From the NCBI RefSeq assembly GCF_014200725.1, contig NZ_JACHCL010000002.1, forward strand, positions 744,001 through 808,000: 64,000 nucleotides of DNA, given 5' to 3'. The position numbers were made by a program, and so were the translations under genes. Below are positions 16,762 to 25,019 of the stretch, in pieces. Each line of letters begins with the position of its first letter. Position 1 is the stretch's first letter. The notes under the pieces were generated by a model. It did no database searches. It saw nothing but the letters and a program-made list of their open reading frames with translations, and was not told the DNA's origin. Origin of the DNA: Janthinobacterium silvisoli (lineage in GTDB: Bacteria > Pseudomonadota > Gammaproteobacteria > Burkholderiales > Burkholderiaceae_D).

Positions 16762-18312
16762 CTACAGCAAGGCCACGATCAACAGGATCAGCGCCAGCGG
16801 CGCCTGCACCAGCACGATGCCGGGATGCGTGCGGCGCAGCTGCTGCCACACGTTCAAGCCAGCGACTTCCTCATGCGGGTGGTGGGCTTCGTCGCGCAGC
16901 GACATCGCATGCAGGAACATGCCCGCGATCAGTGGGCCGGGATTGACCCACCAGCCCTGCTCCAGCAAACCACGCGAGGCGTAAATCGCCAGCGCGGCGA
17001 TGATGAAAGGCGAAGCCCATACGATCACCAGCATCACGCGGATGCCATAAAATTCAGCCAGAGTGCCCATGCGCTGCAGACGGCCAGCATCGTGGCCCGC
17101 CATGCGTTTATCGATGGCCAGTTCGGCCCTGCCGTACAAAGTCCACAAGCCGCCAAACAGGCAGCCGAGCAGCACGCCGATGACGATATCGGCCACGAAC
17201 ACTACGTATTTATTCACGTCGGCTGTGCCGATGCCCAGCGAGGTATAGGCAGCGGCGTGCAGGTGTAATCCGGCTTGTTCACCTTCGGCGGTCGTGTAGC
17301 GGTCGCGCACGTCGTAGGTGGCGCCGATGAAAACCACCTGCTTGCGCGGCGCATCCGCCGCCACGCCGGCGCGGCCATCAAGCAAGCGCACCCTGGCCCG
17401 CGCGGGATCCAGGAAGGCGATCGCCATGGCCGATGGATGAAACGGCGCCGTGACCGCATTCTGTTCGGCCGCATCCTCGGCGTCCCCATGGATGACAGGC
17501 TCGAAGGCCCAGCGCGCCAACTCCTTTTCACTGCCCGTACGCTCGGCCAGCTGGCAGACGCGGTTGGCCAGGCCAGCCACTTCCTTTTGTTCAGACAGGG
17601 CAGCCGGCATCGGCTGCTTCTGCTCCTGCCCTTGCGTACCATGCGCCAGCTCAAACGCCACGGCCGCCAGCACCGGGCTTTTTACTTCGATGCGCGTGAC
17701 GGCGCCCATGCGTTCGCGGATCTGCGGGCTGGCGAAATGCACGCCGGCCGCGCAGCGTGTCCTTATCCAGCTTAAATTCGTGTTCTGGTCGGACTGTTCG
17801 GGCAAGATCAGCACCAGCTGATGGCCGTCCCTGGCCAGCGAGTCAAGCACACGGTCCAGCGGCCGCCCGCCAGGCAGTTGTTGCTCGTACACGGCAGGCG
17901 CCAGGTCCAGATCGATGGCCAGCACCTGGCTGCCACGCTGGGCCACGCTGGCCAGCAACTGCTCCAGACGCGTGCTTTCGAGCGGTTCGCGTTCCTTGAA
18001 CACCTGTTCAAATGCAGGCTGGTCGATTTCAATGATGCCAGGCCGGTAAGCGCGCCCCGGGTCCGCGCCCTTGCGCAGCAGCTGTCCCTGTTCGGCACTG
18101 GTGCGCAGCATGGCGGCGTCCAGCCATTCAAGCACATGAAAACCTTCCAGCGCCAGCATCAGCGCGGCGATCAGGCTCGCGCCGATTACATGGTGCAGCA
18201 AGTGCGTGCCGGTCAGCTTGAACGCCGATCCGGCCTGGGCGACAGGCCACAGCAAACGCCGTGCAAGCGTAGGCCGGGCATGGTCTTGCTGGTCAGGATA
18301 GTCTGGACTCAC
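16762..18312 (-). CDS. CHASE2-domain membrane sensor without output domain
   Basis: 516 residues from GTG 18312, which has GAGGGG seven bases upstream; a GTG five codons earlier is possible. An N-terminal membrane helix (VIGASLIAALMLALEGF) precedes a ~280-residue extracytoplasmic CHASE2 domain (IIEIDQPAFEQVF, VLAIDLDLA, VVFIGATYDVRDRYTT, GLHLHAAAYTSLG). Three or four membrane helices follow. CHASE2 proteins usually end in a kinase, cyclase or GGDEF domain. Here the chain stops after a last hydrophobic helix, so the output must be a partner protein or transport-like. Divergent from the GAF/HTH regulator. Confidence 0.82.
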   Translation of the reverse strand: MSPDYPDQQDHARPTLARRLLWPVAQAGSAFKLTGTHLLHHVIGASLIAALMLALEGFHVLEWLDAAMLRTSAEQGQLLRKGADPGRAYRPGIIEIDQPAFEQVFKEREPLESTRLEQLLASVAQRGSQVLAIDLDLAPAVYEQQLPGGRPLDRVLDSLARDGHQLVLILPEQSDQNTNLSWIRTRCAAGVHFASPQIRERMGAVTRIEVKSPVLAAVAFELAHGTQGQEQKQPMPAALSEQKEVAGLANRVCQLAERTGSEKELARWAFEPVIHGDAEDAAEQNAVTAPFHPSAMAIAFLDPARARVRLLDGRAGVAADAPRKQVVFIGATYDVRDRYTTAEGEQAGLHLHAAAYTSLGIGTADVNKYVVFVADIVIGVLLGCLFGGLWTLYGRAELAIDKRMAGHDAGRLQRMGTLAEFYGIRVMLVIVWASPFIIAALAIYASRGLLEQGWWVNPGPLIAGMFLHAMSLRDEAHHPHEEVAGLNVWQQLRRTHPGIVLVQAPLALILLIVALL

Positions 18313-18393
18313 TGTGCATCCCCTCACGCCTTGATGTAATCGATGTTATCAGAGAAGCCAGACGGGGCCGGGCACGCTAGACGCAGACCAGAC

Positions 18394-18409
18394 TGAGACG
18401 ATCGTCTCA
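18394..18409. promoter_or_regulatory. Operator TGAGAC-N4-GTCTCA upstream of the GAF/HTH regulator
   Basis: A perfect 16-bp palindrome. An almost identical one (same arms, different 4-base centre) lies at 19671-19686 before the monooxygenase. Both are followed directly by TCGCC, then by CTGCAACGCAG 13-14 bp on, then by a TACAAA/TACAAC hexamer 48-49 bp after the palindrome. The likely ligand is the regulator encoded at 18504, implying autoregulation. Confidence 0.65.
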
Positions 18410-18503
18410 TCGCCGGCTTATGCTGCAACGCAGAATGCAGTGTCTGGCCCTTCGTGCTACAAACAGGGAACGATAAAAGAGACACGAGACCAAGGAGAGG
18501 ACC

Positions 18504-19643
18504 ATGCCCTACGTCCGCCAAACCAGCCATATCGACCGGGTGCGCGACCTGATCGCCGGCAGGATCGTCAACCCCGGCGCCGATGCGGCCAGGCTAGCCT
18601 CGTCCTACCGCCGTTCCCTGAACGACTACCGGCTCGACCCGGCGTCCACCACCGGGCCGCGCATTCTCAGCGGCGCAGAATTACGGGCCATCCAGCAGGC
18701 GGAAGAAGGCTTTTTACGGTCGACGGGAGACTGCCTGCCGCGCCTGCACGTCATGGTGCGCGAGGCCGGCTACTGCGTCATCCTGGCCAATGCGCATGGC
18801 GTGACCATTGACTACGCGGTTGACCAGGACCAGCGCAAGCAATTCAGGAAGGCGGGCCTCTACCTCGGTTCCTGTTGGTCAGAAGACGAAGAAGGCACGT
18901 GCGGCGTCGCTTCCGTGCTGCTGGACCACGAAGCGATCACCGTGCATAAAACCGACCATTTCCGTGCCGCGTTCACGGGCCTGACCTGCAGCGCTGCCCC
19001 CATCTTTTCACCACACGGCGACTTGATCGGCGTGCTCGACGCCTCCGCGCTGGCCTCGCCCGATGCGCGCGACAGCCAGCGCCTTGTCAAGCAGCTGGTG
19101 CGGCAAAGCGCCACCTTGATCGAAGATGGCTATTTTATCAAGTCCTACAGCCATTGCAGTATCCTGCTGGCGCACCGCAACCGCCACTTCGCCGAGGTGC
19201 AGCCGGAAATGCTGATCGCCGTCGATGCACAGGGTAGCATCGTGGCGGCCAACCGCTGCGCGCGCCAGGCTATCGAAGGTCTTGCCTGCCTCCCCCGTCC
19301 TGTCGCCGAGGTGTTCGACCTGCGGCCAGAGCGCCTCTTCGATGCGCGCGCCAGCCATCACCTGCTGTCCTTGCGCCTGGTCGCCAGCGGCGCCTGGCTG
19401 CATGCCCGCGTGCGTGCACCGATCCGCAGCACGCCTGCGCGGGTAAGCATACGGCCAACGCCCACCGCCCCCGTGACGGAAAACTACAGCGAACAGGAGC
19501 TGGCCGAGCGCACGCGCATCATCAACGCCATGAGCGCCACCAAGTGGCGCCCACTACAGGCAGCCGCCATGCTGGGCATCTCGCGCGCGACCTTGTACCG
19601 CCGCATGAAATACCTGCATATCGTGCCGCCACACAGGCAATAG
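18504..19643 (+). CDS. AcoR-like GAF/Fis-HTH regulator lacking the AAA+ domain
   Basis: 379 residues, start behind AAGGAGAGG. Residues ~75-205 form a GAF domain as in AcoR-type regulators (GYCVILANAHGVTIDY, GTCGVASVLLDHEAITVH, CSAAPIFSPHGDLIGVLDAS). Residues ~230-320 are PAS-like. The C-terminal ~55 residues are a Fis-type helix-turn-helix (RIINAMSATKWRPLQAAAML, ISRATLYRRMKYLHI). The central sigma54-interacting AAA+ module of AcoR, with Walker A and GAFTGA, is absent with no sign of a frameshift. It probably senses a small metabolite and acts at sigma70 promoters. The same operator precedes it and the downstream monooxygenase gene. Confidence 0.87.
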   Translation: MPYVRQTSHIDRVRDLIAGRIVNPGADAARLASSYRRSLNDYRLDPASTTGPRILSGAELRAIQQAEEGFLRSTGDCLPRLHVMVREAGYCVILANAHGVTIDYAVDQDQRKQFRKAGLYLGSCWSEDEEGTCGVASVLLDHEAITVHKTDHFRAAFTGLTCSAAPIFSPHGDLIGVLDASALASPDARDSQRLVKQLVRQSATLIEDGYFIKSYSHCSILLAHRNRHFAEVQPEMLIAVDAQGSIVAANRCARQAIEGLACLPRPVAEVFDLRPERLFDARASHHLLSLRLVASGAWLHARVRAPIRSTPARVSIRPTPTAPVTENYSEQELAERTRIINAMSATKWRPLQAAAMLGISRATLYRRMKYLHIVPPHRQ

Positions 19644-19670
19644 GCATCCGACAATAGGCATCCCACCGGC

Positions 19671-19686
19671 TGAGACTTCCGTCTCA
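19671..19686. promoter_or_regulatory. Operator TGAGAC-N4-GTCTCA upstream of the flavin monooxygenase
   Basis: Second copy of the operator seen at 18394-18409. Conserved downstream elements are CTGCAACGCAG at 19699-19709 and TACAAC at 19734-19739. Taking TACAAC as the -10, the palindrome centres near -68 and the CTGC-N3-GCAG element near -42, consistent with activator sites. The gene start is at 19793. Confidence 0.65.
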
Positions 19687-19792
19687 TCGCCAGCCACGCT
19701 GCAACGCAGGATGCGGCGCCAGAACGGCAGTGATACAACATCGTCAGCGGTGACAAAACCGCATCCCGACAGTCATACATGGAGGAGACACG

Positions 19793-21589
19793 ATGACAAA
19801 TCACGACCACACCGTTGCCAGCGTGCTGGAACAATTGGAGGGTGCACTGCGCGCCAGCGACAGCACGGGCGCGGCGCAGCTTTTTGAAGAGAACGGTTTC
19901 TGGCGCGACCTGGTGCTGTTTACCTGGAACCTGAAAACCCTGGAAGGCCGCGTACAGATCGCCGACATGCTGAGCGCACAGCTGGGCCCTGTGCAGCAGG
20001 TCACCCTGCGCATCGCCGATGGCGAACAGGCCAGTGCAGCTGGCGGCGTCACGCAATGCTGGATCACGGTAGAAACCAGGGTCGGGCGCGGCACCGGTTT
20101 TATCCGCATCCGCGATGGCAAGATCTGGACCCTGCTCACCACCATGGCCGAATTGAAGGGCCATGAAGAACCCAAAGGCGCACGGCGGCCCATGGGCGCC
20201 GAACACGGGGCGCGCACCAACCGCAGCAGCTGGCTGGAACACCGCGAACAGGAAGCGCGCGAACTGGGTTATGCACGCCAGCCGTATTGCGTGATCATCG
20301 GCGGTGGCCAGGGTGGCATCGCGCTCGGTGCGCGGCTGCGCCAGTTGAACGTCCCCACCATCATCATCGAGAAAAACGCCCGCCCCGGCGACAGCTGGCG
20401 CAAGCGCTACAAATCGCTGTGCCTGCACGACCCGGTCTGGTACGACCACATGCCCTACATCCCCTTTCCCGACAACTGGCCCGTCTTCACGCCCAAGGAC
20501 AAGGTGGGCGACTGGCTGGAAATGTACACCAAGGTGATGGAACTGAACTACTGGGGTTCGACCAGCTGCGAGTTGGCCGGCTATGACGACGCCACCGGTG
20601 AGTGGACGGTGCAAGTGCTGCGCGACGGCCAGCCCGTCACTCTGAAGCCGAAACAACTGGTGCTGGCTACTGGCATGTCGGGCAAGGCCAATCTGCCAAA
20701 ATTCAAGGGCATGGACGTATTCCAGGGCGAGCAGCAGCACTCCTCGCAGCATCCGGGGCCGGATGCCTATGTGGGCAAGAAGGTGGTGGTGGTCGGCGCA
20801 AACAATTCGGCGCACGATATCTGCGCGGCGCTGTGGGAAGCGGGCGTGGACGTAACCATGGTGCAGCGCTCGTCGACGCACATCGTCAAGTCCGATTCGC
20901 TGATGGACCTGGCGCTGGGCGACCTGTATTCGGAACGCGCACTGGCAGCCGGCATGACGACTGCCAAGGCCGACCTGACCTTTGCATCGATCCCGTACAA
21001 AATCCTGCCGGACTTCCAGAAGCCCATCTTCAAGGCCATCCGCGAGCGCGATGCCGACTTTTATGCGCGCCTGGAAGAACGCGGTTTCATGCTGGACTTT
21101 GGCGATGACGACTCGGGCCTGTTCATGAAATACCTGCGGCGCGGCTCCGGCTATTACATCGACGTGGGCGCTTCCGAACTGGTCGCCGAGGGCAAGATCA
21201 AGCTGAAAAGCGGCGTCGGCGTGCAGGAGCTGAAGTCCCATTCGATCGTGCTCTCGGACGGCACGGAACTGCCAGCCGACCTGGTGGTGTACGCCACCGG
21301 CTATGGTTCCATGAACGGCTGGGCGGCCGACCTGATTTCGCCCGAAGTGGCGAACAAGGTGGGCAAGGTGTGGGGACTCGGTTCGGCCACCACCAAGGAC
21401 CCGGGACCGTGGGAAGGCGAGCAGCGCAATATGTGGAAACCCACGCAGCAGCAAGCGCTGTGGTTCCACGGCGGTAACCTGCACCAGTCGCGCCACTACT
21501 CGCAATACCTGTCGCTGCAACTGAAAGCGCGCATGGAAGGCATCGCCACACCCGTGTATGGGCAGCAGGAGGTGCATCATTTATCGTGA
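19793..21589 (+). CDS. Flavin-containing monooxygenase with N-terminal SnoaL-like domain
   Basis: 598 residues behind GGAGGAGACACG. Residues ~1-140 resemble a SnoaL/NTF2-like domain. From ~160 an FAD/NADPH monooxygenase follows: the FAD loop VIIGGGQGGIALGARL, the signature FQGEQQHSSQHPG (FxGxxxHS type), a second Rossmann loop VVVVGANNSAHDI for NADPH, and ATGYGSMNGW near the C-terminus. Such enzymes insert oxygen into ketones, amines or sulfides using NADPH and O2. The substrate is unknown. Control by the adjacent GAF regulator suggests an inducible catabolic or detoxification step. Confidence 0.88.
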   Translation: MTNHDHTVASVLEQLEGALRASDSTGAAQLFEENGFWRDLVLFTWNLKTLEGRVQIADMLSAQLGPVQQVTLRIADGEQASAAGGVTQCWITVETRVGRGTGFIRIRDGKIWTLLTTMAELKGHEEPKGARRPMGAEHGARTNRSSWLEHREQEARELGYARQPYCVIIGGGQGGIALGARLRQLNVPTIIIEKNARPGDSWRKRYKSLCLHDPVWYDHMPYIPFPDNWPVFTPKDKVGDWLEMYTKVMELNYWGSTSCELAGYDDATGEWTVQVLRDGQPVTLKPKQLVLATGMSGKANLPKFKGMDVFQGEQQHSSQHPGPDAYVGKKVVVVGANNSAHDICAALWEAGVDVTMVQRSSTHIVKSDSLMDLALGDLYSERALAAGMTTAKADLTFASIPYKILPDFQKPIFKAIRERDADFYARLEERGFMLDFGDDDSGLFMKYLRRGSGYYIDVGASELVAEGKIKLKSGVGVQELKSHSIVLSDGTELPADLVVYATGYGSMNGWAADLISPEVANKVGKVWGLGSATTKDPGPWEGEQRNMWKPTQQQALWFHGGNLHQSRHYSQYLSLQLKARMEGIATPVYGQQEVHHLS

Positions 21590-21620
21590 TGCCTGAAAGC
21601 CGACCCGCAAAGCAGAAGCC

Positions 21621-21647
21621 GGGGTCGGACCCGCCGGGTCCGACCCC
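21621..21647. repeat. 27-bp perfect palindromic repeat element
   Basis: GGGGTCGGACCC and GGGTCCGACCCC are exact 12-base arms around GCC, placed just after the monooxygenase stop. The flanks (AGCAGAAGCC before, CAGTCC after) resemble those of another element at 62215-62293, suggesting a dispersed REP-like family. Confidence 0.6.
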
Positions 21648-21674
21648 AGTCCTTGCCGTTGGCGTATAAAAAAA

Positions 21675-21702
21675 CGGCAGACCGAAGTCTGCCGCCATTT
21701 TT
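21675..21702. terminator. Bidirectional intrinsic terminator between monooxygenase and YceI genes
   Basis: CGGCAGAC-CGAA-GTCTGCCG forms an 8-bp stem (21675-21694) followed by a T-run on the plus strand (ATTTTTC). It is preceded by seven A residues, which give a T-run on the minus strand. It serves both convergent genes. Confidence 0.85.
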
Positions 21703-21720
21703 CTCATGCATCCAACATTA

Positions 21721-22287
21721 TTACTGCTTGATTGCTTCGATTGCGAAAGTCAGGGTCACGTCATCGCTCACTGCTGGCGCATATTTACCAGCGTTGAATT
21801 CCGAACGCTTGATGTGGGCCGTGGCGTTGGCGCCGCATGCGTCTTTTTTCAGCATTGGGTGTGGCGCGCAGGTAAACGAGGTGACGGTCAGGGTCACTGG
21901 CTTGGTCACGCCTTTCAGGGTCAGCGTGCCATCGACGCTGGCCAGCTTGTCGCCGTCAAAATTGAACTTGGTCGACTTGTAGGTCGCGACCGGGAATTTG
22001 GCGGTGTCGAGGAAGTCTTCGCCCTGGATGTGGGTGTTGAATACGGTCGAACCGGTGTCTACCGATTTGGTGTCGATCAGTACTTCAACCGAACCGGTCT
22101 TGGCGGCGCGGTCCAGCGTGATCTTGCCGGTGGTGTTATTGAAACGGCTTTGCTGCGTCGAGAAACCCATGTGGGTGTATTCGAAACGTGGGAAGGTGTG
22201 GCTGCCATCGATGACATAGACTTCAGGAGCGGCAACGGCGGACAGCGAGATACCAGCAGCGGCGATAAAGGCGAGCAGTTTTTTCAT
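21721..22287 (-). CDS. YceI-family periplasmic protein
   Basis: 188 residues with a clear signal peptide (KKLLAFIAAAGISLSAVAA, cut before APEVY). The mature part is a lipocalin-like beta-barrel of the YceI family: YVIDGSHTFPRFEYTHMGFS at the start, FPVATYKSTKF and GTLTLKGVTKPVTLTVT in the middle. Members bind isoprenoid-type lipids in the periplasm. The physiological role here is unknown. An AGGAAA ribosome-binding site precedes the start. Transcribed alone on the minus strand. Confidence 0.92.
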   Translation of the reverse strand: MKKLLAFIAAAGISLSAVAAPEVYVIDGSHTFPRFEYTHMGFSTQQSRFNNTTGKITLDRAAKTGSVEVLIDTKSVDTGSTVFNTHIQGEDFLDTAKFPVATYKSTKFNFDGDKLASVDGTLTLKGVTKPVTLTVTSFTCAPHPMLKKDACGANATAHIKRSEFNAGKYAPAVSDDVTLTFAIEAIKQ

Positions 22288-22781
22288 TGTAGATTTCCTG
22301 ATTCAATTATGAAGGTTTAAAAACCGCGGCCAGCGCGCCCTTGGGCGGATGGCAATGGCTCGGTTGCAACGATTATGCATGCCACGAAGATCGATGTAAA
22401 ATGGAAAATATACCTAGTTAGCATCGAAAAATTCGATAATAGGCTCATCACTGTCCACCACAACGCCTCCTCTTGCCGATTATTCAGCACACGCTTGAAA
22501 ATATCCAGCAATTTAAATGAGAATGATTCTTGTTATTCATCCCGTGGATTGTTATCATGCCTGCCTTCCGCGCGATCGCTTTTAACACAGTGTTTTAAAA
22601 CCCGGCCACGCCAACCATACGCCAGCCCGCCGGCCACCGCGCCTACGCCAGCCATCAGACCATATCGCCGCGCCGATCCGGCCCGGTCATCACGGCGCGC
22701 CCTGCCCTCTACCCCTCATCAGGCCAGCAGGCGCACTTGATCGTTCGCAGTTGATCGTTATTTGATAGAGTAGGAAAACAC
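22288..22781. other. 494-bp divergent intergenic region with a Fur box
   Basis: It separates YceI (minus) from the heme oxygenase operon (plus). The left ~200 bases are AT-rich and presumably carry both promoters. The Fur-like site is at 22516-22534. The following ~240 bases up to the heme oxygenase start are GC-rich and hold no convincing gene; a 121-codon frame across 22375-22740 is low-complexity and lacks a ribosome-binding site. The long leader may hold an unrecognised regulatory element. Confidence 0.6.
22516..22534 (+). promoter_or_regulatory. Fur box upstream of heme oxygenase
   Basis: AATGAGAATGATTCTTGTT has the 7-1-7 core TGAGAAT-G-ATTCTTG typical of Fur sites. It lies 250 bp before the heme oxygenase start. 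Iron repression of the operon is inferred. Confidence 0.65.
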
Positions 22782-23384
22782 ATGAATGCAAACACCCTGA
22801 ATCACCTCACCGACACCAGCCTGCCGCGCAGCCAGCGCCTGAAAGCAGACACCATGGAAACGCACGACGTGCTCGACAAGCGCATCATGGCCAGCAAGCC
22901 ATTCGAGAACACGCAAAACTACACGCGCTTCCTGCAAGCGCAATACGCCTTCTTGCGCGACGTCGATGCGCTGTATGACCATGCTGGCCTGGCGGCCCTG
23001 CTACCCGACCTGCAACAGCGCCGCCGCTACGACAGCATCGCCGCCGATCTGCACGACTTGGGCGCGCCCGTGCCGGCCGATGCGGTCGAAGCGCCATTCG
23101 GCGCACAGCTGGACATGGCCACCGCGCTGGGCTGGCTGTACGTCAGCGAAGGCTCGAAACTGGGCGCCGCCATCCTCTACAAACTGGCTGGCAAGATCGG
23201 TCTCGATGAACACCACGGCGCGCGCCACCTTGCCGGCCACCCCGATGGCCGCGCGCGCCACTGGCGCGACTTCACGGCCGTACTCGATGCCGCGCCACTG
23301 GACGCTGACGGCGAAGCACGCGTGATCGACGGTGCACGCGCCGCCTTCATGCGCATGCACGGCCACGTCGAGGCTTACGCCTGA
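22782..23384 (+). CDS. hemO: Biliverdin-producing heme oxygenase
   Basis: 200 residues. The proximal heme ligand is probably His28 in RLKADTMETHDVLDKRIM. The distal helix motif GWLYVSEGSKLGAAILYKL carries the flexible Gly residues of bacterial heme oxygenases of the PigA/HemO kind. It would open heme to biliverdin, releasing iron and CO in the cytoplasm. The Fur-type site upstream fits iron-starvation control. The stop overlaps the next start by one base, coupling it to DUF454. The reductant is not encoded nearby. Confidence 0.9.
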   Translation: MNANTLNHLTDTSLPRSQRLKADTMETHDVLDKRIMASKPFENTQNYTRFLQAQYAFLRDVDALYDHAGLAALLPDLQQRRRYDSIAADLHDLGAPVPADAVEAPFGAQLDMATALGWLYVSEGSKLGAAILYKLAGKIGLDEHHGARHLAGHPDGRARHWRDFTAVLDAAPLDADGEARVIDGARAAFMRMHGHVEAYA

Positions 23385-23857
23385 TGAAAAAAGAGCACTC
23401 CAGCGCGCCATTGCCGGAAACCCATGGCGCCCGCCTGCGCCGCTGGGCCTGGACGGCCGCCGGCGCGCTGATGGTTTTACTGGGCATCATCGGCGCCATG
23501 CTGCCCGTGATGCCGACAACGATCTTCCTGATCCTGGCGCTGGCCTGTTTCAGCCGCGCTTCGCCGCGCCTGGAACACTGGCTGCTGCATCATCCGCGTT
23601 TCGGACCATCGCTGCGCCAGTGGCGCGAGCACCGCGCCGTATCGCGGCGCGGCAAGGCCATGGCTTGCCTGGGCATGGCCATAGGCTTCGTTGCCATGTG
23701 CCTCGGCCATCCGCCCGCGTGGGTGATCATGCTGGTGGGCGCGATGGAAATCGCCGTCATCATTTATCTGTTGCGCCGCCCGAATGGCCCGCCGCCAGCA
23801 TCCGCCGGCAGCGCTGAGGCAGAATCTGCTCAAGATAGCGCAAATAGCGGTCGATAA
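23384..23857 (+). CDS. DUF454 (YbaN-family) inner-membrane protein
   Basis: 157 residues with membrane helices WAWTAAGALMVLLGIIGAML, TTIFLILALACFS and a pair near residues 90-130. The sequence LPVMPTTIFLILALACFSRA followed by HPRFGPSLRQWREH is the DUF454/YbaN signature. Overlap with the heme oxygenase stop (TGATG) shows co-transcription, so it is probably iron-regulated too. The molecular function of the family is unknown. The C-terminal ~20 residues are Ala/Ser-rich and likely disordered. Confidence 0.87.
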   Translation: MKKEHSSAPLPETHGARLRRWAWTAAGALMVLLGIIGAMLPVMPTTIFLILALACFSRASPRLEHWLLHHPRFGPSLRQWREHRAVSRRGKAMACLGMAIGFVAMCLGHPPAWVIMLVGAMEIAVIIYLLRRPNGPPPASAGSAEAESAQDSANSGR

Positions 23858-24212
23858 TCGCTCACCCTTCTGCAACAAAAAGCACTAAAACCTGTGCATC
23901 CCGCAAAAGATCGCCTTTTGCGGATGCCCTGCCCATCGAATTTTCCATCGCCCCACGCCTCTCCCGCCCCATACGGCACGATTTAATTCGGCCATAAGCC
24001 CTGTTTTCAGTTTTTTTCACTTGAAAACCGCTGCATAGACATTATTCGCATATTCAAAGCAAGATTCTATCGTAGGGGGTATATGGCGATCAGAGGTATA
24101 CTACGCAACCGACGTCCCAGGCCGGCCTGTCCTGCCGCCGCTGAAAGTGATCCATGCTGACGATGATGAGCAACATGGCAGTAAGGGACGCGAATAATAA
24201 AAGGAATAGTGC
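23858..24212. other. 355-bp intergenic region before metN
   Basis: Apart from the hairpin at 23896-23927, I see an AT-rich stretch at 23990-24070 likely to hold the metN promoter. I recognise no SAM- or SAH-riboswitch consensus and no confident -35/-10 pair. No gene is supported on either strand. Confidence 0.6.
23896..23927 (+). terminator. Stem-loop after the heme oxygenase-DUF454 operon
   Basis: GCATCCCGCAAAAG and CTTTTGCGGATGC pair over 13 bp with one bulged C around a 5-base loop, 39 bases after the DUF454 stop. There is no U-tract, so it may act as a terminator or as a 3'-end stabiliser. Confidence 0.5.
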
Positions 24213-25019
24213 ATGACCATAAACCGTACACCGGTGATACGCATAGCTGGCGCGAACAAGACCTTCGCGCTGCCCAAGGGCGAACAATTTCACGCGGTCA
24301 AATCGGTCTCGCTGGAGGTTTATCCCGGCGATATTTTCGGCCTGATCGGCAAGAGCGGCGCCGGCAAATCGACCCTGCTGCGCCTGATTAACCTGCTCGA
24401 ACGCCCCGATAGCGGCAGCATTACCGTCGCTGGCCGCGAATTGACCAGCCTGGGCAAGAGCGCGCTGCGCGATGCGCGCCAGAATATCGGCATGATCTTC
24501 CAGCAGTTCAACCTGCTGCAAAACGCCAGCGTCTACGACAACGTGGCCTTCCCCCTGAAAATTCATGGCACGACCAAGGGCGAGCAGATTGCTGCCAGGG
24601 TCGAGGAATGCCTGGCGCTGGTAGGCCTGTCGGACAAGCTGCATAGCTATCCGGCGCAATTGTCGGGCGGCCAGAAACAGCGCGTGGCGATTGCCCGTGC
24701 ACTGGCCAGCCATCCCGACGTGCTGCTGTGCGATGAACCGACTTCCGCGCTGGATGCGGAAACCACGCGCGCCCTGCTCGACACCCTGCGCGACATCAAT
24801 GCGCGCCTGGGTGTGACCATCGTCATCGTCAGCCATGAACTGTCGGTGCTGGGCGCCATCTGCAACCGCGTGGCGGTGGTGGAAAACGGCGCCATCGCCG
24901 AACAATTCGACTTGAGCGACACCACTACCCCGCGCAAGACCGCGCTGGGACGCGAACTGGCTTATTACGGCACCGAAGCATTCGAAGCCACCGCATGGAA
25001 GGATGCCACACATGTTTGA
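24213..25019 (+). CDS. metN: Methionine-type ABC transporter ATPase
   Basis: 268 residues. The full ATPase set is present: Walker A GLIGKSGAGKST, Q-loop IFQQFNLL, signature LSGGQKQR, Walker B VLLCDEPTSALD and switch His in VIVSHEL. It energises uptake of methionine or related compounds with MetI and MetQ. Typical MetN proteins are about 340 residues because of a C-terminal NIL (ACT-like) regulatory domain. This one stops at about residue 268, so methionine feedback inhibition through NIL is probably missing. The stop overlaps the metI start. Confidence 0.9.
   Translation: MTINRTPVIRIAGANKTFALPKGEQFHAVKSVSLEVYPGDIFGLIGKSGAGKSTLLRLINLLERPDSGSITVAGRELTSLGKSALRDARQNIGMIFQQFNLLQNASVYDNVAFPLKIHGTTKGEQIAARVEECLALVGLSDKLHSYPAQLSGGQKQRVAIARALASHPDVLLCDEPTSALDAETTRALLDTLRDINARLGVTIVIVSHELSVLGAICNRVAVVENGAIAEQFDLSDTTTPRKTALGRELAYYGTEAFEATAWKDATHV

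Noticed and set aside
18440-18470. Sigma54 promoter for the GAF/HTH regulator
   Set aside because: GG and GC dinucleotides are not spaced by 10 bases, and the regulator lacks the AAA+ domain needed to work with sigma54.
19638-19663. Tandem copy of CAATAGGCATCC at the regulator stop codon
   Set aside because: A two-copy, 14-bp-period duplication; most simply slippage, with no visible consequence for the reading frame.
19484-21580. 698-codon minus-strand frame
   Set aside because: Antisense to the flavin monooxygenase and the regulator end; His/Gln/Arg-rich and with no family resemblance.
22375-22740. Possible 121-residue protein between the Fur box and heme oxygenase
   Set aside because: Low-complexity sequence, no ribosome-binding site, and it crosses the Fur site.
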